64,000 nt of DNA from NCBI GenBank assembly GCA_948146395.1, contig OX411555.1:59582187-59646186 (forward strand), given 5' to 3'. Below the pieces are notes generated by a model. That model was not told the origin of the DNA, searched no databases, and was given only the letters and a program-made list of their open reading frames with translations. Below, in pieces: positions 1 to 21,297 of the stretch. Positions within the stretch are counted from its first letter, which is position 1. Each line of letters starts with the position of its first letter. The DNA is from Fragum whitleyi (taxonomy: Eukaryota > Mollusca > Bivalvia > Cardiida > Cardiidae). The translations under genes and the position numbers were made by a program.

Positions 1-261
1 TTGAAATAAGCTTAAACATGATAACAATTACTTTTGAAAAAACAAACACCATTGAATATAGGTTGAAGACAGTTTTAGATAAGATAAGATATATTTTTCC
101 ATTTATGTTTAATTAATAATTGTACCTATTTCAAGTATGTAAAAGAAATTTTCACAGGGTAACAACTCAAATTCTAACAAATATTATTCTAACATGATTT
201 TTCCTCTTTCCCTTTCTTTGAATTTGCAGTGAAATTTTGTCGAGACAATGGGAGACTTTTG

Positions 262-615
262 TGTGTTATCTCCCTTGTTTGTAATATGGATTAAAGCAGA
301 GGTAATCCAAAATCCTTAGCGGTCCTTTTAGAAATTTTCCTTGGATTTTATCCAAGGTTTCTATGGGGAAGTTGCGAATTTTACTTTTGTAAATACAAAA
401 TACTTATTAATGCAAATCGTATTTATGAAAAAGTTTTAAACAGCAAAGTAGAAAATAAATATATATTTTACATCAAATGTTTCTTACGAATTACGCAATA
501 TTTGATTTAGAGCTTATCTTTAAATCTTATAGTGCAAAGGAAATAAGGATAAAACCCAAGAAAACCACTGATTAGGACCGTTCCTCCTTTAGGAGTATTT
601 CAAGGGAGATAACCG
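262..615. repeat. MITE-like inverted repeat with GTTATCTCCCTTG ends
   Basis: GTTATCTCCCTTG near 267-279 is matched in reverse complement by CAAGGGAGATAAC near 601-613. The symmetry continues inward imperfectly: GCGGTCCTTTTAGAAA..TTTTATCC on the left against the complement of GGATAAAACCCAAG..GGACCG on the right. No ORF inside. The AAGGGAGATAA motif is a frequent repeat end in bivalve genomes (general knowledge). Edges are approximate. Confidence 0.5.
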
Positions 616-1788
616 ACCGATATCCCTAATTTACCTATTTTTTTTTTTTTTTTTTTTTTACATTCATAATTTCTCTTTTCATTTTGAATTCAATATATCA
701 CTCTAGAATGCCATCAGGTTCGTTCACCATCAACACTTTCAGTGCTTTGATTAACTAACGTTAGAGTAATCAAGATTTACAAGCCTCTTACGTGTCTCTT
801 ACAATCTTCGAGGAGGTCCGAAATGATTAACATGCCACTCACTCTGGATGACAACACAATGTTTCCCAAATGTTCGTGGCTGTTTGTCATCTCGATCGTA
901 AAATTGCTTTGTGCAATATGTACAGTTTTGAAGATCTTGAAACCGACACTTATCCTGATTAGCCCTTTGCTGTTTAATCCCTGCTTTTTTTTCGTGCCTG
1001 TGATTTTATGATTGAGAAAACATTGTGAAAAAAGTAGAAATTGCTTCTGACAAGCAATTTCTTCTTTTTCCACACTATTTTCTACCCTACTGGATGGTTA
1101 TTTTTCAAATTGAATCCACGTTAAATTTTGGTCTGCAAAACCTTTGAATTTGGACAGGTCCAAAATTTTGTGAAACAGGAAAGTGTTAAAACCAAGGCAT
1201 GAAGCCTTGCTCACCGCTCCATCGCTGGCAATTAAACCACTCACCCTAATCAACAAAGCGTTTGAAACGCGACTATAGCGGTCGGTTCTAACGCCCAATT
1301 ACTTCATTCAAGATGGCTTGTGTAAGATAAGAAGCACCTGATTTGTCCGTTACGCCAAGCGTTACTTTTGTAATGAAGTGCATTTGATTTAATTTGATCA
1401 ATAACGAATTCTGGACTTTACTATTGTATCAATATTACCGATACGGATTTTCTTTTTCTACATAAATCGTTTTTTCCAAAATAAAAATGAATTAGTTCAG
1501 TTTATATACGGTAAAGTTTCAATTTTAACAAGTATACACATTACTCATTCAAATGCGTAAAAAAATCATGGCTTTCAACAATTTAGAGCATAACAAAAGG
1601 CTCGTTAAATTTTGTGACGTCGTAATGTTACCAAGCAACGTTTGTAAAAAACAAAAGTGACGGGACAAAGCATAACGCATTTTTTCCGGCTTATTCGTAG
1701 GTTTAGTGCCCGTTTTAAATCGTTCTGTGAATTATTTTACAATATTTGATTAAAATAATATTCTATTCGCCATTTTAGGCAAGTATAG

Positions 1789-1920
1789 TGTCACGTTCAT
1801 TCGGGCGTAAACATTTGAAGAAATTCCCGAAATGCTTTAACACCATCGTATTTCGCACTTAGGCGTTAAACTATTTGTCAGGTGTCTGCAAGTGTTTACG
1901 CCCTCAAACGTGAATTAACC
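1789..1920. repeat. Short MITE-like inverted repeat
   Basis: TCACGTTCATTCGGGCGTAA near 1791 is mirrored by the complement of TGTTTACGCCCTCAAACGTG near 1893-1914, giving ~25-nt imperfect inverted ends around a ~75-nt centre. Non-coding. Probably a small non-autonomous DNA element. Confidence 0.5.
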
Positions 1921-2613
1921 TTTATAAATTTCAATGTCCGTAACTGCAAACATGAAAAATGACAACATGAAAATATTTTTGAAAAGAAAGATTGGACCGA
2001 GCCAAAGTCGACCAGGTCACATTTCAAAATGTCGTATGCTTGAATGTTAAATGGTCATTCTAGATTCCGAAATCAACCAACAAAGAGTAAAGCGCTATTA
2101 TTGAATCTTGTTTAAGATCCTTTTACATGCAACGTCCAGTTGAACTTTTCATGAAACCATCTCTTATTCAAATGATTATTTTATGTAGTTCTGTGATGGA
2201 CTTTCTAGAATGACGGGCTACAATATTCTTTCTCCCCACTTATTCAGAAATATTCCTTTCCTCTTTAAAAGTCGTTAAACAGTTTTTTGAATTCCCCGTC
2301 CATTCGTTTTATTTATTCTTTTCTGAAGAATAGTCATTTCGCCCTGACAAAGTTTTGGAATGGTGTTCATTTATGTGATAACACCAAATTGTCTAATTAT
2401 ATTAAAGGAAACAAGTGACATATTAAGTTCTTAAAAAATAAAAAATAAAATCCTATCCTATTCAACAAAGAATCATTGGTTTGCCAAACGTCGCTTTTAT
2501 TATGTTTAGAGATATAAATTGTTCAAATTAAATGTCACGTCTTACATTTACAACTGCTGATTTAAATTTGGCGAGCGTTAGATTTATCGTGACCTTCTTG
2601 CTTGGATCGAACG

Positions 2614-2621
2614 TATATAAG
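2614..2621 (+). promoter_or_regulatory. TATA-like box of the C1q-domain gene
   Basis: TATATAAG lies about 97 nt before the ATG at 2711. This is a plausible spacing for a TATA box, a start ~30 nt downstream and a short 5' leader. Inferred from motif and position only. Confidence 0.45.
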
Positions 2622-2710
2622 ATTTCTCATTTACATTTTAAACTTTAGATTGGTCTACAAATATTTGACAAGGCAGTAGACCGGTTAAAAAAAGACGGCA
2701 ATTAAAAAAT

Positions 2711-12137
<9,427 letters not shown>

Positions 12138-12295
12138 CCTCTGAAAATTGTGAGGCATTATGAGAAAAGGGGCCATGAGGGAGCTTAGTAAAATATATTT
12201 TTTAAATGGGGGATTAGGCCCAGCAGAGGTTTACTATAGGCACATGGCAAAAAAATGTTGTTGGAGAGATTATTTTTCATTCAAAGAATGTGCAG

Positions 12296-12301
12296 AATAA
12301 A
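12296..12301 (+). terminator. Polyadenylation signal of the C1q-domain gene
   Basis: AATAAA 159 nt after the stop codon, the first canonical hexamer on this strand after the stop. Confidence 0.55.
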
Positions 12302-12344
12302 AAAGAAATGTCGACCATAATCAGCCTGTGCAGTCCTTGTAGAC

Positions 12345-12784
12345 TACACTTAAAAACATCGTGAAATTGACCTTCATTCCGATCAAAATCATTCTTAATA
12401 ATTCACTCAGCGCTCCATTCATTCAATCCAAACACTCATTCAAATCGATCAAAACCGCTCCGAAATCATTTGAAAACATTTAAAAATCATTCAAGACTTT
12501 CAACAATAACTCAAAACAATCAATTCATTCTACGATTTTATTAGCTTGTGTGGATTTTCAAGCGACTAATTGGTCCACGAAGACTTACAAAGAGATAGGT
12601 ACGTACATTTTTTAAAGGGAGGTTATTAATATTGCTAATTTTGTTAATCTTGAACGAAATTGAAAAATATTGGATAGCCTTCCTTTAATTTCACTCAAAA
12701 CTCGCTCCACACACTCATTCAATTTCATTCCAAAATCATTCCATAATGATTCACCTTGTCAATTTCACGATGTTGCTAACTGTA
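12345..12784. repeat. ACATCGTG palindromic MITE, copy A
   Basis: Ends ACATCGTGAAATTGAC and GTCAATTTCACGATGT face each other, with outer TACACTTA/CTAACTGTA. An inner inverted pair centres on GGGAGGTTATTAATATTGC and its partner. The motif CATTCATTC recurs in one half. Complete element ~440 bp. Family-wide description is in the findings. Confidence 0.75.
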
Positions 12785-12973
12785 ACTAAGGGTCTACACT
12801 TTACATACAATCCAAATGATCCCTTTTCGTCTGGTACGGTGATGACAAAAGATGGAATTGTATCATTACACCCGTTGTGCGTTTTTTGATTAGGTACATC
12901 AACATTTCTTAATGTTTCTAATCAGGACACCTCGTGCTTATCAGTTGAAATCCTACAAAGCGGCTTTATAATA

Positions 12974-13305
12974 AGTTAGAAATATCGTGAAATTGACAAA
13001 TGGGATGATTTTGGAATGATTTTGGAATTACATTAAATACTATGAGGAGCAAATTTTGAATCGAAATTTAAGGAAAGGAATCGGATGACGCTTCCAAATC
13101 AATGCCAGTTGATAAAAAACAAAGATTTGTTTTTTTCGATTAGAAAGGACATTTGAAGCATTTTGAACGATTCTATGACATTGACCAGAATGCATTTCTG
13201 AATGGTTTAATAGAGATTCTGGAATGAATGATAAGTTTATGAAGAATGGGCGATTTAGAATGGCTTAGAAAGAAATTGGTGTCGATTCCATGATATTTCT
13301 AACCT
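12974..13305. repeat. ACATCGTG palindromic MITE, copy E (diverged)
   Basis: Begins GTTAGAAATATCGTGAAATT and ends CATGATATTTCTAAC, the same inverted ends with several changes. The central hairpin is eroded. Confidence 0.55.
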
Positions 13306-13735
13306 TATCCCAATTTAAAATCTGTGTTCCTTTCGATTGCGTTAAGTATTTTTGTTTGTTTTATTTATTTAGTTGTTTTTTTTATCTAAAGACACGTATG
13401 GTATGAAATTAAAATCTAACCGTGTTAGAATTTCTTCTTATTGCCTTTTGATTGGTTGTGGTGTGGATATTCGTTGTCCTACTAGTCTGACATGTTAGTG
13501 TTTTTGATTTTTTTTACTTTCGGACAAGTGCAGCTAGGTCACATGTCTGTGGAATAGGAATACTAGATCAAAACGTAGAAGTGCGCAAAATAGATTTAAG
13601 GGATGAATTGAACTAATATTTATTTCAAAGGAAAGAATGCAATATTTTTAATTCAAAACAATCTTTCTCAATACTTTTTGATTGATTCTCTCTTTTGTGG
13701 ACAAGTTTTTTTTTCATTCTGGACAGTAGAAATAG
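13306..13735. other. Non-coding, nothing recognised
   Basis: AT-rich DNA with T runs. No ORF with a domain and no clear repeat structure. Confidence 0.4.
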
Positions 13736-14146
13736 ATGATATTAAATGAGTGGTCATTGAATACCGAATTTATTAAACGAGTCATCTATAAACAGATAAA
13801 AACGAGGCTTTGTCGAGTTTTTATCTGTTTTAGATGACGAGTTTAACACAGTCATATTTTCATGAACACCAATTTTATATTCTATTTATAATATGACCCA
13901 GATTTTTGCGAAAAAATGTCAAAATTCTTGAATTCAACATTTCAATTTTCAGCGAAACTTATAACGCCGTTCAAAACTGACGTCACAATATATACATTAT
14001 GACGTCATTTTCGCAGTTAAAATATAGCGTTGCTATTCGCTCTGGGCTCATTTGCATAATTATTCCACTAGTGTAATAACACCCGTGTAATATCAAAAAT
14101 ATTCAACGAGGTTATTTCACTCCCTCGACGTAGGTCATATTTTAAT
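13736..14146. repeat. Hairpin-bearing MITE, same family as the GPCR-C insertion
   Basis: Matches 57711-58075 along its length: GATATTAAATGAGTGGTC at the start, a strong internal hairpin AGATAAAAACGAGG..GAGTTTTTATCT, tandem TGACGTCA half-sites, and CCACTAGTGTAATAACACCC near the end. About 40 nt longer than the other copy (extra segment ~14020-14060). No coding capacity. Confidence 0.7.
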
Positions 14147-15250
14147 TTCATATTTAACTTGTCCATTCACAAGTTGAAAAAAACACGTCCCTATACCAAA
14201 ACTGGATAATGAGGAATGTTGCTTATTCCATTCCATATAACATTGCAGGGCCATGTCAATCTCTTTTTAAGGCTTTCTGGCAGTTTATTGAAATTTGTCA
14301 GTACACTTGTAGCTAAGTTCTTTGAAATTTCACCACAAAATCAGTGAAATTTCCATAACATTTAATCTGGCTTTCATTTATTCCTCCACGCTAAGCGTAA
14401 TCTCTGTGGCGCTAGAATAACAATAAAAATGTAAGTGGTCCCATTTTTGACATAAATGAAACACTATCGCTTGTTTTTGCGTAAGCGTTATAAATCATTA
14501 AGTTCGACAAAGCAAAAACTATTACATCACGTGTGGTTCCGCCACTCGTGCAATTAGAGCCTTTGTTTCTGGTTCAATAAAAGATTTATTAATCTAACAA
14601 TGAAACAAACAGTTTTTCTCTAATTGGCATTCAAAATTTTACAACAGTACTAAATCGAATGCAGACTGTTGTGACATTAGTGACGTTAAAATGCCTATTT
14701 TTTAAAGAACAAATACAAACTAATGGAAACCCGTTTGTACAGTATTGTTTAAATGGTTTCCTGAGAGAATTTCAAGAGTATCGTTCTAGGATATGACAAT
14801 TGAATATACGTATTCATGAAGGGAGATGATTAAGATTACTCGTTCTTACTCGGATGGTCTTTTCCCTTTTGATGACTGGCGAACGATAATGGTGAATTAA
14901 TCTTGTCATTTATTACTCAAATGCAGTACTTAAATGCTACGACGATGATCAAAAATACATGTAGGTCTGTTTGACCCGTAATAGTTCCGCTATGTCTCAG
15001 AAGTGATGAATTTTCACGATGTTAACTGAGGTTTCATCATGATTAAAAATGTGAAATAATATGTGGTCCGAAATGGTGCGGAACTATTACGGCTCCACTA
15101 TCTTAAACCGAATTAAAACGATATTATGCGAAACCCTCGGAAAGAGAGCCGGTCAGGGTACTTCAAGTAGTCCAAGGATATATACGTAACCACATGTACC
15201 GTTCATAGTGCCACATTCACTATTTTGACATTAAATGCCCACATCTTATA
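14147..15250. other. Non-coding, nothing recognised
   Basis: I see no exon, RNA gene or mobile-element end that I can support in this stretch. Confidence 0.4.
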
Positions 15251-15511
15251 TGTGACATGTCACGCGAAAAGGGACCATCTCTGAACTTATTAAAATGAAT
15301 ATTTGAAAAAGAGATTGGGTACAGCATAGCTCAATGAGGGGTGGCATTTTAAAAATTCTTTCACTGGAAGGTAGATTGATCATTCTAGAAACAGAAAATA
15401 AGCAAATTGCGAAAAGTCTCGACCTAGTCAGTCTGCGCAATCCGCGCAGTCTGACAAGGGTCGACATTTTACGCACTTCCAAGACGGTCCCTTTTCGCGT
15501 GACGGGTCACA
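15251..15511. repeat. MITE with 27-bp terminal inverted repeats
   Basis: The left end TGTGACATGTCACGCGAAAA (15251) is matched by the complement of the right end TTTTCGCGTGACGGGTCACA (to 15511); the inverted repeats continue through GGGACC. 261 bp. Overlapping open frames of 60-80 aa on both strands are by-products. A second smaller inverted pair (GACTAGGTCGAG region and TCTGCGCAATCCGCGCAG) lies near the right side. Confidence 0.75.
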
Positions 15512-15961
15512 ATTATTAATTGCTACGTTTAAAAGTATCTTGCATAGTTCGTTTTAGCAAATGTCATTTCACTATTTAAACAACTGTCATGATAAAAATA
15601 CAACTAGTCAATCACAAATACACTACCCCCAAGTTATGAGTATTCCCAGTAAAAAATATACTTAGCAAAAGGAAAAAAAACTTTACATAATTTACTGACG
15701 GCTGTAGATTCTCTATGAAACCATATAGAATGAAAATGCTACTATAACATGAAACTTGAAATCAATGTCCGTCGGTTTAGGGAAAAGTTAGAACCGGATG
15801 TCTGTGAATTGAGGGTTTTATTGGTGGTCAAAGGACAAAGGGGTCAATTTCAAAAATTACAGAAATGAAAGAAAGTTATCGGTTCTTTTTGCGTATCGGT
15901 CCTTTAAGTTTTCGTTCTTTCGGTCGTTCCAGTATTATGAGTGACAAATGTCTGAGCTAAA
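15512..15961. other. Non-coding with a dispersed repeat at 15826-15910
   Basis: The segment starting GTCAAAGGACAAAGGGGTC near 15828 recurs at about 29743 (AAAGGACAAAGGGGTCGATT). No gene seen. Confidence 0.5.
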
Positions 15962-16398
15962 TACAGTTAACTACATCGTGAAATTGACAAGATGAATGAT
16001 TTTGGAATGATTATGGAACGAGGTTGAATGAATGTGTGGAGCGACTTTTGCGTGAATTGAATGGGAGGTAATCCAGTATTGCAAATTTTGTTCAGGATGA
16101 ACAAAATTAGCAATATTGATTACATCCCTTTAATAAAATATGCATAAAAGTTCTATAAATTACTTCCTTTTCAAGCACCTACCAGACGCTAATAATTTTA
16201 ATTATGACAGTGAAATCATGATTTTTTCCGATTTGTTTTTATTTTGAATGTAGCTGTTGGTTTTATACTTTTTAGTCATTTGGAGCGTTTTTGATGGCTT
16301 TGGATGAATGTTTGGAATGAATGAATGGAGCAATGAGTGAGCGATTTAGAATGCTTTTGATTGAGTTCAATGCCAATTTCACGATGTAATTAACTGTA
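15962..16398. repeat. ACATCGTG palindromic MITE, copy B
   Basis: Begins TACAGTTAACTACATCGTGA and ends TCACGATGTAATTAACTGTA, so the inverted ends are almost perfect over 20 nt. The centre has GGGAGGTAATCCAGTATTGC against AGCAATATTGATTACATCCC. Confidence 0.8.
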
Positions 16399-16763
16399 CT
16401 CATAATTGTCCAGCAGTTACCCCTTCTTTGATGAAATGAATGAGAAAATATGCGATGGTATAAACGCCTCTACAGGCCCTCACACGGGGTCGATCGCATC
16501 TCGACCGACCCCTCTAGTGGTTGCGAACCGATCGTTTTTTTTTAAATGACATGGGTTTAAACGTCGCTTTCAAAAGATTCACATTTAAAATTCAACTGCT
16601 GGTTCACCTATCAAACGTTTCTTGTCGTTTCTCATGGCACGACTAGAACATTTTATCTGAGCCATCAGGCGCCCTTCTCTTTGAGGCGTATCACTCGCCT
16701 ATTCTATGGGAGACAAATGACACTAATCACAATCACTATTATCAAATATGGGATGAAAGATGT

Positions 16764-16836
16764 CCGAGCAGGAGATTCAACCCACGATCAATGATTGAAA
16801 ATCAAACGCGCTACCGACTGTCCTAAGCTTGCTCGG
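16764..16836 (-). other. tRNA-like sequence (SINE head or tRNA pseudogene)
   Basis: On the - strand, 73 nt with a perfect 7-bp acceptor stem (CCGAGCA/TGCTCGG) followed by ACA. It has an A-box-like AGTCGGTAGCGCG, an anticodon loop TTTTCAA (anticodon UUC if read as a tRNA) and a degenerate B-box GGTTGAATC that lacks one base. The anticodon and T stems contain mismatches, so it is probably not a functional tRNA. Confidence 0.5.
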
Positions 16837-16839
16837 CAT

Positions 16840-19500
16840 TCCTTAACCAAGAATTTGAAATGTGAACCCGTCCCGAGTAAACAAACCAAAAAGTTGTGTT
16901 TAAAACAAATATGCAAGCTCTATGCAAAATTCGGCGACCGTGTAGTCTCTCTCTATTTTTTTCGCAATTGTACAGAATGGCCACAAGGTTATTACACAGG
17001 TTGCAAGGAAAAAACAACAAACCCTGAAACACCAGGTGCGAGCTCTGTGTATACGGCTTAAAAGCTTAACAAAGTAATTTCTTGGATAGAACGGGTTATT
17101 GGTATTAGTAATCATCACATCATCACAACTCAATACCTTATCACTTTCCTCGGATTCTCAGCAAACTGAGGCGATTTTTTACGTTTGGGGAGAAGCCAAA
17201 GTCCACATGTATTGTCTGAAAATAAAAAAATATATATATACAAGAGTGTCAAAATAGCCCGAAATGTTGATTTGATAGCAAAAAAGAATGTTTTATTCAT
17301 TTTTTAGCTAAGATTTCTATGGTCGGACTGTAACTCGCTATTCTATAGAGAGCCAAGAATAGTGATTTTGAAGAAAGCTCAACTAAATGTAATGGCTTTT
17401 TTAAAACATTCCAAGAAGACTGGGGGAAGGGGGAATGCGTTATTTTCCTTTTACCAAAACATATATCATTGATGACATCACTTTATATGAACAAACTGCT
17501 GTTGGTTCGAATTGATCATTGCAATAAAAATAGGGTTAGAATTTGGAATGTTAGTTTTACCCCTACATAGGAACTTAAAAACTCCCAAAAGAAGCATCGA
17601 AACCGATACATCTTCAGATTTTGAACCCAACGTAGTGACCATCCAGTAATCGCATGTCTTTTCATAGAGACATGGCTCTTTTGCACTGCACTTTCTCTTA
17701 ACGCGTTTTAGCTACCCATCAAATTTCATGTTATAGCGCATTTACTCTAAGAATAATGCACCAGACAAGATCAAAGTATGAAAAACGCCAAAGGGCGATT
17801 ACTCTAATTATAAGAAAAGTAGAGTTATGGTTCTTTTGCACTGCACTTTACCTTGAAACGCTCAAGCAACCAATCAAATTTCATGATTATAGCTCCTATA
17901 CTTTTCCAGATATATTCCGGAAAATATACAAGTAAGAAAAACAAAAAGACAAAATTTTGATGCAATGCATCAAAGAAGGCCGCAAATTATTTGGTTATCA
18001 TCAATGAATAATGTATTTTTCTTATAAAAATATTTTTTTGCAAACAATACCTATCTAGATTTTAAAGATTTTAACAACAATAATGGCCCTACTTTAGCAT
18101 GCACACCCAGCTTAAATACACTAAGGAGTACTTATTTCAACATAGGCACATGTAACATGTATGGATAAGAGGATGAAAAGGGATTTGACATTTGATTTTT
18201 ACTAACTCGTCTGCGAAAAAAATCTGGGGATTCCGAGAAATCGAAATGGTTAATTTGTAGATGAAGATCTATTTTTATGTCAAATATCAGTTTGTTTCCA
18301 TTAAAATAAATTTCTTTTGACAACAAAAACGAAGGTATGGTGAAAAACAAAGATTTGTGTCAAGAATTGCTAATTGACGGATTTCTAACCACGCTAAAAT
18401 ACGTGTATCTTAGATTACGCAGACCGTTTCATATACCAAATACTAAATGTCGAGAAGGTATATTTTGCACTGGACCAGTAGTGTGAATAAAAAAAGGTGC
18501 AGGGATGACAAAAGCAAACCATGAAAAAATTACAATTAAGGGCTTGAAATATAGATCAAAATTTCACTTTCGATTTCATTTGATTTTAATAGGTCTATAA
18601 GCGGCGATATTCTTTGCGCACTTTTTTCATAAAAACGTTTAGCTATTACTTTTGGAACATCCTACAACTTGAATGCGAATGAAACAATACTCATATAAAT
18701 AAGTTGACTTGAAATGAAGAAAAAAGGTCTGAGGGCTACCGCGTCATCAAAAAAAGGCCTACTGGATCTTTTTGAAATATTTTTCTCTTAAACTATTCAT
18801 CAGAATTCAACCAAAATTCACTGAAATGATCCTTAGTAAATGTCCTTACAGATTTCTTTGTAAATTCTTGTTCATCAAAGAAAATTGGTAGTTGAGGCCT
18901 TCGCGTCAGCCATAAAGGGGGCCAAAAAGAAGACACCATTATGCACAGAGTCAATAATATTTTTCAGCTGTGCTTAAGTTAAGGCCATTCGTACATAGTT
19001 CACAACCCGTTTCTATGTTTTGCTCTCTCTTCCTATCGCTATCCTGCAGAGCATTTGCGGGCAAATTAGGACGTACGATGTTTGACGATTGACAGTATCG
19101 GGAATCGGAAGCACTTCATCAACGCTCTTACGAACGAATGACAGGCCATTTTATTAAAACGTATACAGCATGCTATAAGAATTTTCAGCCAAAAATACTA
19201 CAGTTCTCCATGATAATGGTGGCGATACACGTTATTGGTGTTAGCGACTTTTCAATTTCGGGTAAGTTTTATTAAGCCAGGACAAAAGACGATTGCTCCT
19301 AGCCACTGATTAAAACCAAATGTTTATGTTTTCCAACTACTCCATTGTCAAAGAATTACATAACTTTTTAGATGAATAAGATATTCAATATTTTATGGGT
19401 GTTATTGTTAGTGGCAACTTTCTTTTGACGCTGACTATACATACATTATTGATGTGTTCACCCCGACTCTAGTTTGGAACCTATTCACGCCCAAACCAAT
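16840..19500. other. Long non-coding stretch with minor repeats
   Basis: No supported gene. Two ~90-nt direct repeats begin with CTCTTTTGCACTGCACTTT near 17669 and TTCTTTTGCACTGCACTTT near 17832, sharing CAAATTTCATG downstream. A SINE tail-like piece is at 18947-18994 (ATATTTTTCAGCTGTGCTTA), related to the SINE pair at 63.4-63.65 kb. Confidence 0.45.
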
Positions 19501-19503
19501 TGG

Positions 19504-19752
19504 TTATGTCACTACTAATCGATACGGAAAATTTGTAATAGTAATTTTTAGTTGATTATCTTTTAATTTATGTAGAGTTTGGACTCGCTTTTGGCAGCAT
19601 GTATCAAGACATCCTTCCCGACATCTTCCAAAGATATTTTCGTCGAACTTTTTCAGAAACTTTGAATCAGAGCAATTCATAACTTGCAAAGGTTTATCAT
19701 CTTGATGTCCAGGCGTTACTAAAGGAATAATGGTCCCTCCGTAATCTACTTC
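19504..19752 (-). CDS. Orphan candidate exon, unknown protein
   Basis: On the - strand an acceptor TTTTGTATTGACAG precedes 19752. From there a phase-0 frame of 82 codons is open to TAA at 19506-19504. An in-frame TGA sits just upstream of the acceptor, as expected for a real 3' splice site. The protein begins EVDYGGTIIPLVTPGHQDD, then LQVMNCSDSKFLKKF and a Cys-rich stretch CREGCLDTCCQKR. I do not recognise the domain. No partner exon was found nearby, so it may be the last exon of a gene lying to the right on the - strand, or a relic. Confidence 0.4.
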   Translation of the reverse strand, partial: EVDYGGTIIPLVTPGHQDDKPLQVMNCSDSKFLKKFDENIFGRCREGCLDTCCQKRVQTLHKLKDNQLKITITNFPYRLVVT

Positions 19753-19759
19753 CTGTCAA

Positions 19760-20397
19760 TACAAAATTTTCTTAGCGCTTTTCTGAATTAAGGTTCGTGG
19801 GGTATCTACCTTTTATAAGCACGCAAAACTATTAAAGAATGATTTAATGAATGATAGAATCTTTGTTGCATGGTTTATCAGCTAGACGTTTAAAATGTTG
19901 CTTACCTAATATAAGTACGACACGTACCTATTCTTACTGTAAAATGACCTAGATTATTTTTCGGACAGGACTTGGCTAAAATTCAATGTTTTTGTTGTTA
20001 TTTCCTGGATAAATACGCGGCGAATCACAGTAAATTGTGGTTATATTTCGCTTTTTCAATACGCTTGCAGAACAACACATTTTGATAATTCGTTCTGATT
20101 GTATGTGGAGTTCTTTTGGGCATTATAATTTAATGTCAAACGCAGTAAAACACTGCGTTTTGTTATGAAATTATCACTTGCCCAATTTACCATTTCTTTG
20201 TGAGTGTGTGTGTTTTTTTTTTTTTTTTTTTGTTTTTTTGTTGTTTTTTTTTTTTTTTTTTTTTGGGGGGGGGGGGGGTCTTTTCATTTTTTTTTGTCTA
20301 CGCCCTCATTATTCCCGAGGTCTATTCCGTAGAATCACCCAAGGTTCCCGAGTGCTGGAAAGGATTGCATATGTCCACAATACTTTAAAAGAACGAA
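19760..20397. other. Non-coding, with T/G homopolymer tract and dispersed repeat
   Basis: T runs then a 13-G run at 20213-20278. The segments around 20120-20180 (ACTGCGTTTTGTTATGAAATT) and 20305-20345 (ATTCCCGAGGTCTATTCCGT) recur near 31850-31880 and 31915-31940, so this is one copy of a dispersed repeat. Confidence 0.5.
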
Positions 20398-21297
20398 CTA
20401 AGTATTTAAGATATGTCTCAAATCTGTCCTAAAAGCCCTTCCTACTAAGCAATAAAGTAGAATGTTTATTGCATTATTTAAGTATATAAGAGCATTGAAT
20501 AGTCTATATATGTTTCCAGGGAAGGTTCGACCATGTACGTACACCAATATTTCTACTGCAGCAAATGGCGCGAGCGTGGTCAAGCTGACCAGGCCTATAG
20601 CAAGTACATGAAAGGTGGCATTCCGTATTTGAGCTTGGCGTTGTCTAGAACGAAACTCATTCAAACCTCCGGTCAATATTTTGTTTCTTTTTAAGAGTTT
20701 TGTCAATATAAGTAAATTACTGATAAACAATGCTACCACTGGAAGAATGAAGAGCGCGACCACATTAAATAATCTTTCAAAGTTATCAAGATAGAAAGAA
20801 TAATGCTTGTCAATAATACACAAACCAAAACCTTCTTCGATTACAACAAAATTAAATCCAAATATGTATGGTGCGTTTATTCCGAGAGATATAAATGTAA
20901 GTACTGAAATTATTATATACACGTGCTTGTGATTTTTTACATTCTGAAACCAAAAGGGCATGTTTATACGAAGCACCTTTTCCATGGACATAGAAACTGT
21001 GATCCATATTGACAGACGCCAACTAGAAGTGACTATAAATGGTAGCAGTCTACATAGTACGCCACTCTTACTTCTGAGATAAATATGTGAAGGCGACATA
21101 ACCAGCACTAGCTCCATGGCTGGAAACACCAGTACAAATGTGTCTACAATAGCAAGTATTCGGAAATATGTGCCTACGAAAAGTTTTCTGCATCTCTTGC
21201 CTCTGGTCCAGATAACAAAGGATAGCACATTTCCTGGAATCCCGAATATGATGGTGATTACGAGGAACAAAAATATAGCCCAGTCTTCGGCTTTCAT
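20398..21297 (-). CDS. Rhodopsin-type (class A-like) GPCR, copy A
   Basis: A single-exon 299-aa receptor with seven hydrophobic helices. TM1 has GNVLSFVIW (conserved Asn). TM3 ends in MSMEKVLRI, where E-K-V replaces the canonical D-R-Y. TM5 has the conserved Pro in LPVVALF, TM6 has APFAAVEIL, and TM7 has LNNAINILLY, an N-A-x-x-x-x-x-Y variant of NPxxY as in many invertebrate peptide receptors. Helix 8 follows (CLVGRAFRTDLRHIL). Cys residues after TM2 (GVLCRLLPF) and in loop 2 (GFGLCIIDK) could form the usual disulfide. The N-terminus is very short (~6 residues before TM1). GTGATACAG just before the start may be an acceptor of a 5' UTR intron. Ligand unknown; lineage-specific orphan receptor, coupling motif atypical. 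About two-thirds identical to copies B and C by eye. Confidence 0.85.
   Translation of the reverse strand: MKAEDWAIFLFLVITIIFGIPGNVLSFVIWTRGKRCRKLFVGTYFRILAIVDTFVLVFPAMELVLVMSPSHIYLRSKSGVLCRLLPFIVTSSWRLSIWITVSMSMEKVLRINMPFWFQNVKNHKHVYIIISVLTFISLGINAPYIFGFNFVVIEEGFGLCIIDKHYSFYLDNFERLFNVVALFILPVVALFISNLLILTKLLKRNKILTGGLNEFRSRQRQAQIRNATFHVLAIGLVSLTTLAPFAAVEILVYVHGRTFPGNIYRLFNALIYLNNAINILLYCLVGRAFRTDLRHILNT

Larger units (their letters stand above)
1..2600. other. Upstream intergenic DNA with two MITE-like inverted repeats
   Basis: I see no credible coding exon here; the short open frames carry no recognisable domain. Two palindromic structures are listed separately (262-615 and 1789-1920). A small hairpin around 1035-1065 (AGAAATTGCTTCTGACAAGC and its complement) has a relative at 31440-31470 in the ependymin gene, so it belongs to a dispersed repeat. 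Long T runs (642-659) and AT-rich tracts fill the rest. Confidence 0.5.

Noticed and set aside
777..1298. Minus-strand frames of 98 and 66 aa
   Set aside because: No domain, no signal peptide, no splice context; composition matches surrounding AT-rich DNA.
20178..20432. Phe/Gly-rich frames
   Set aside because: Generated by the T and G homopolymer tract.
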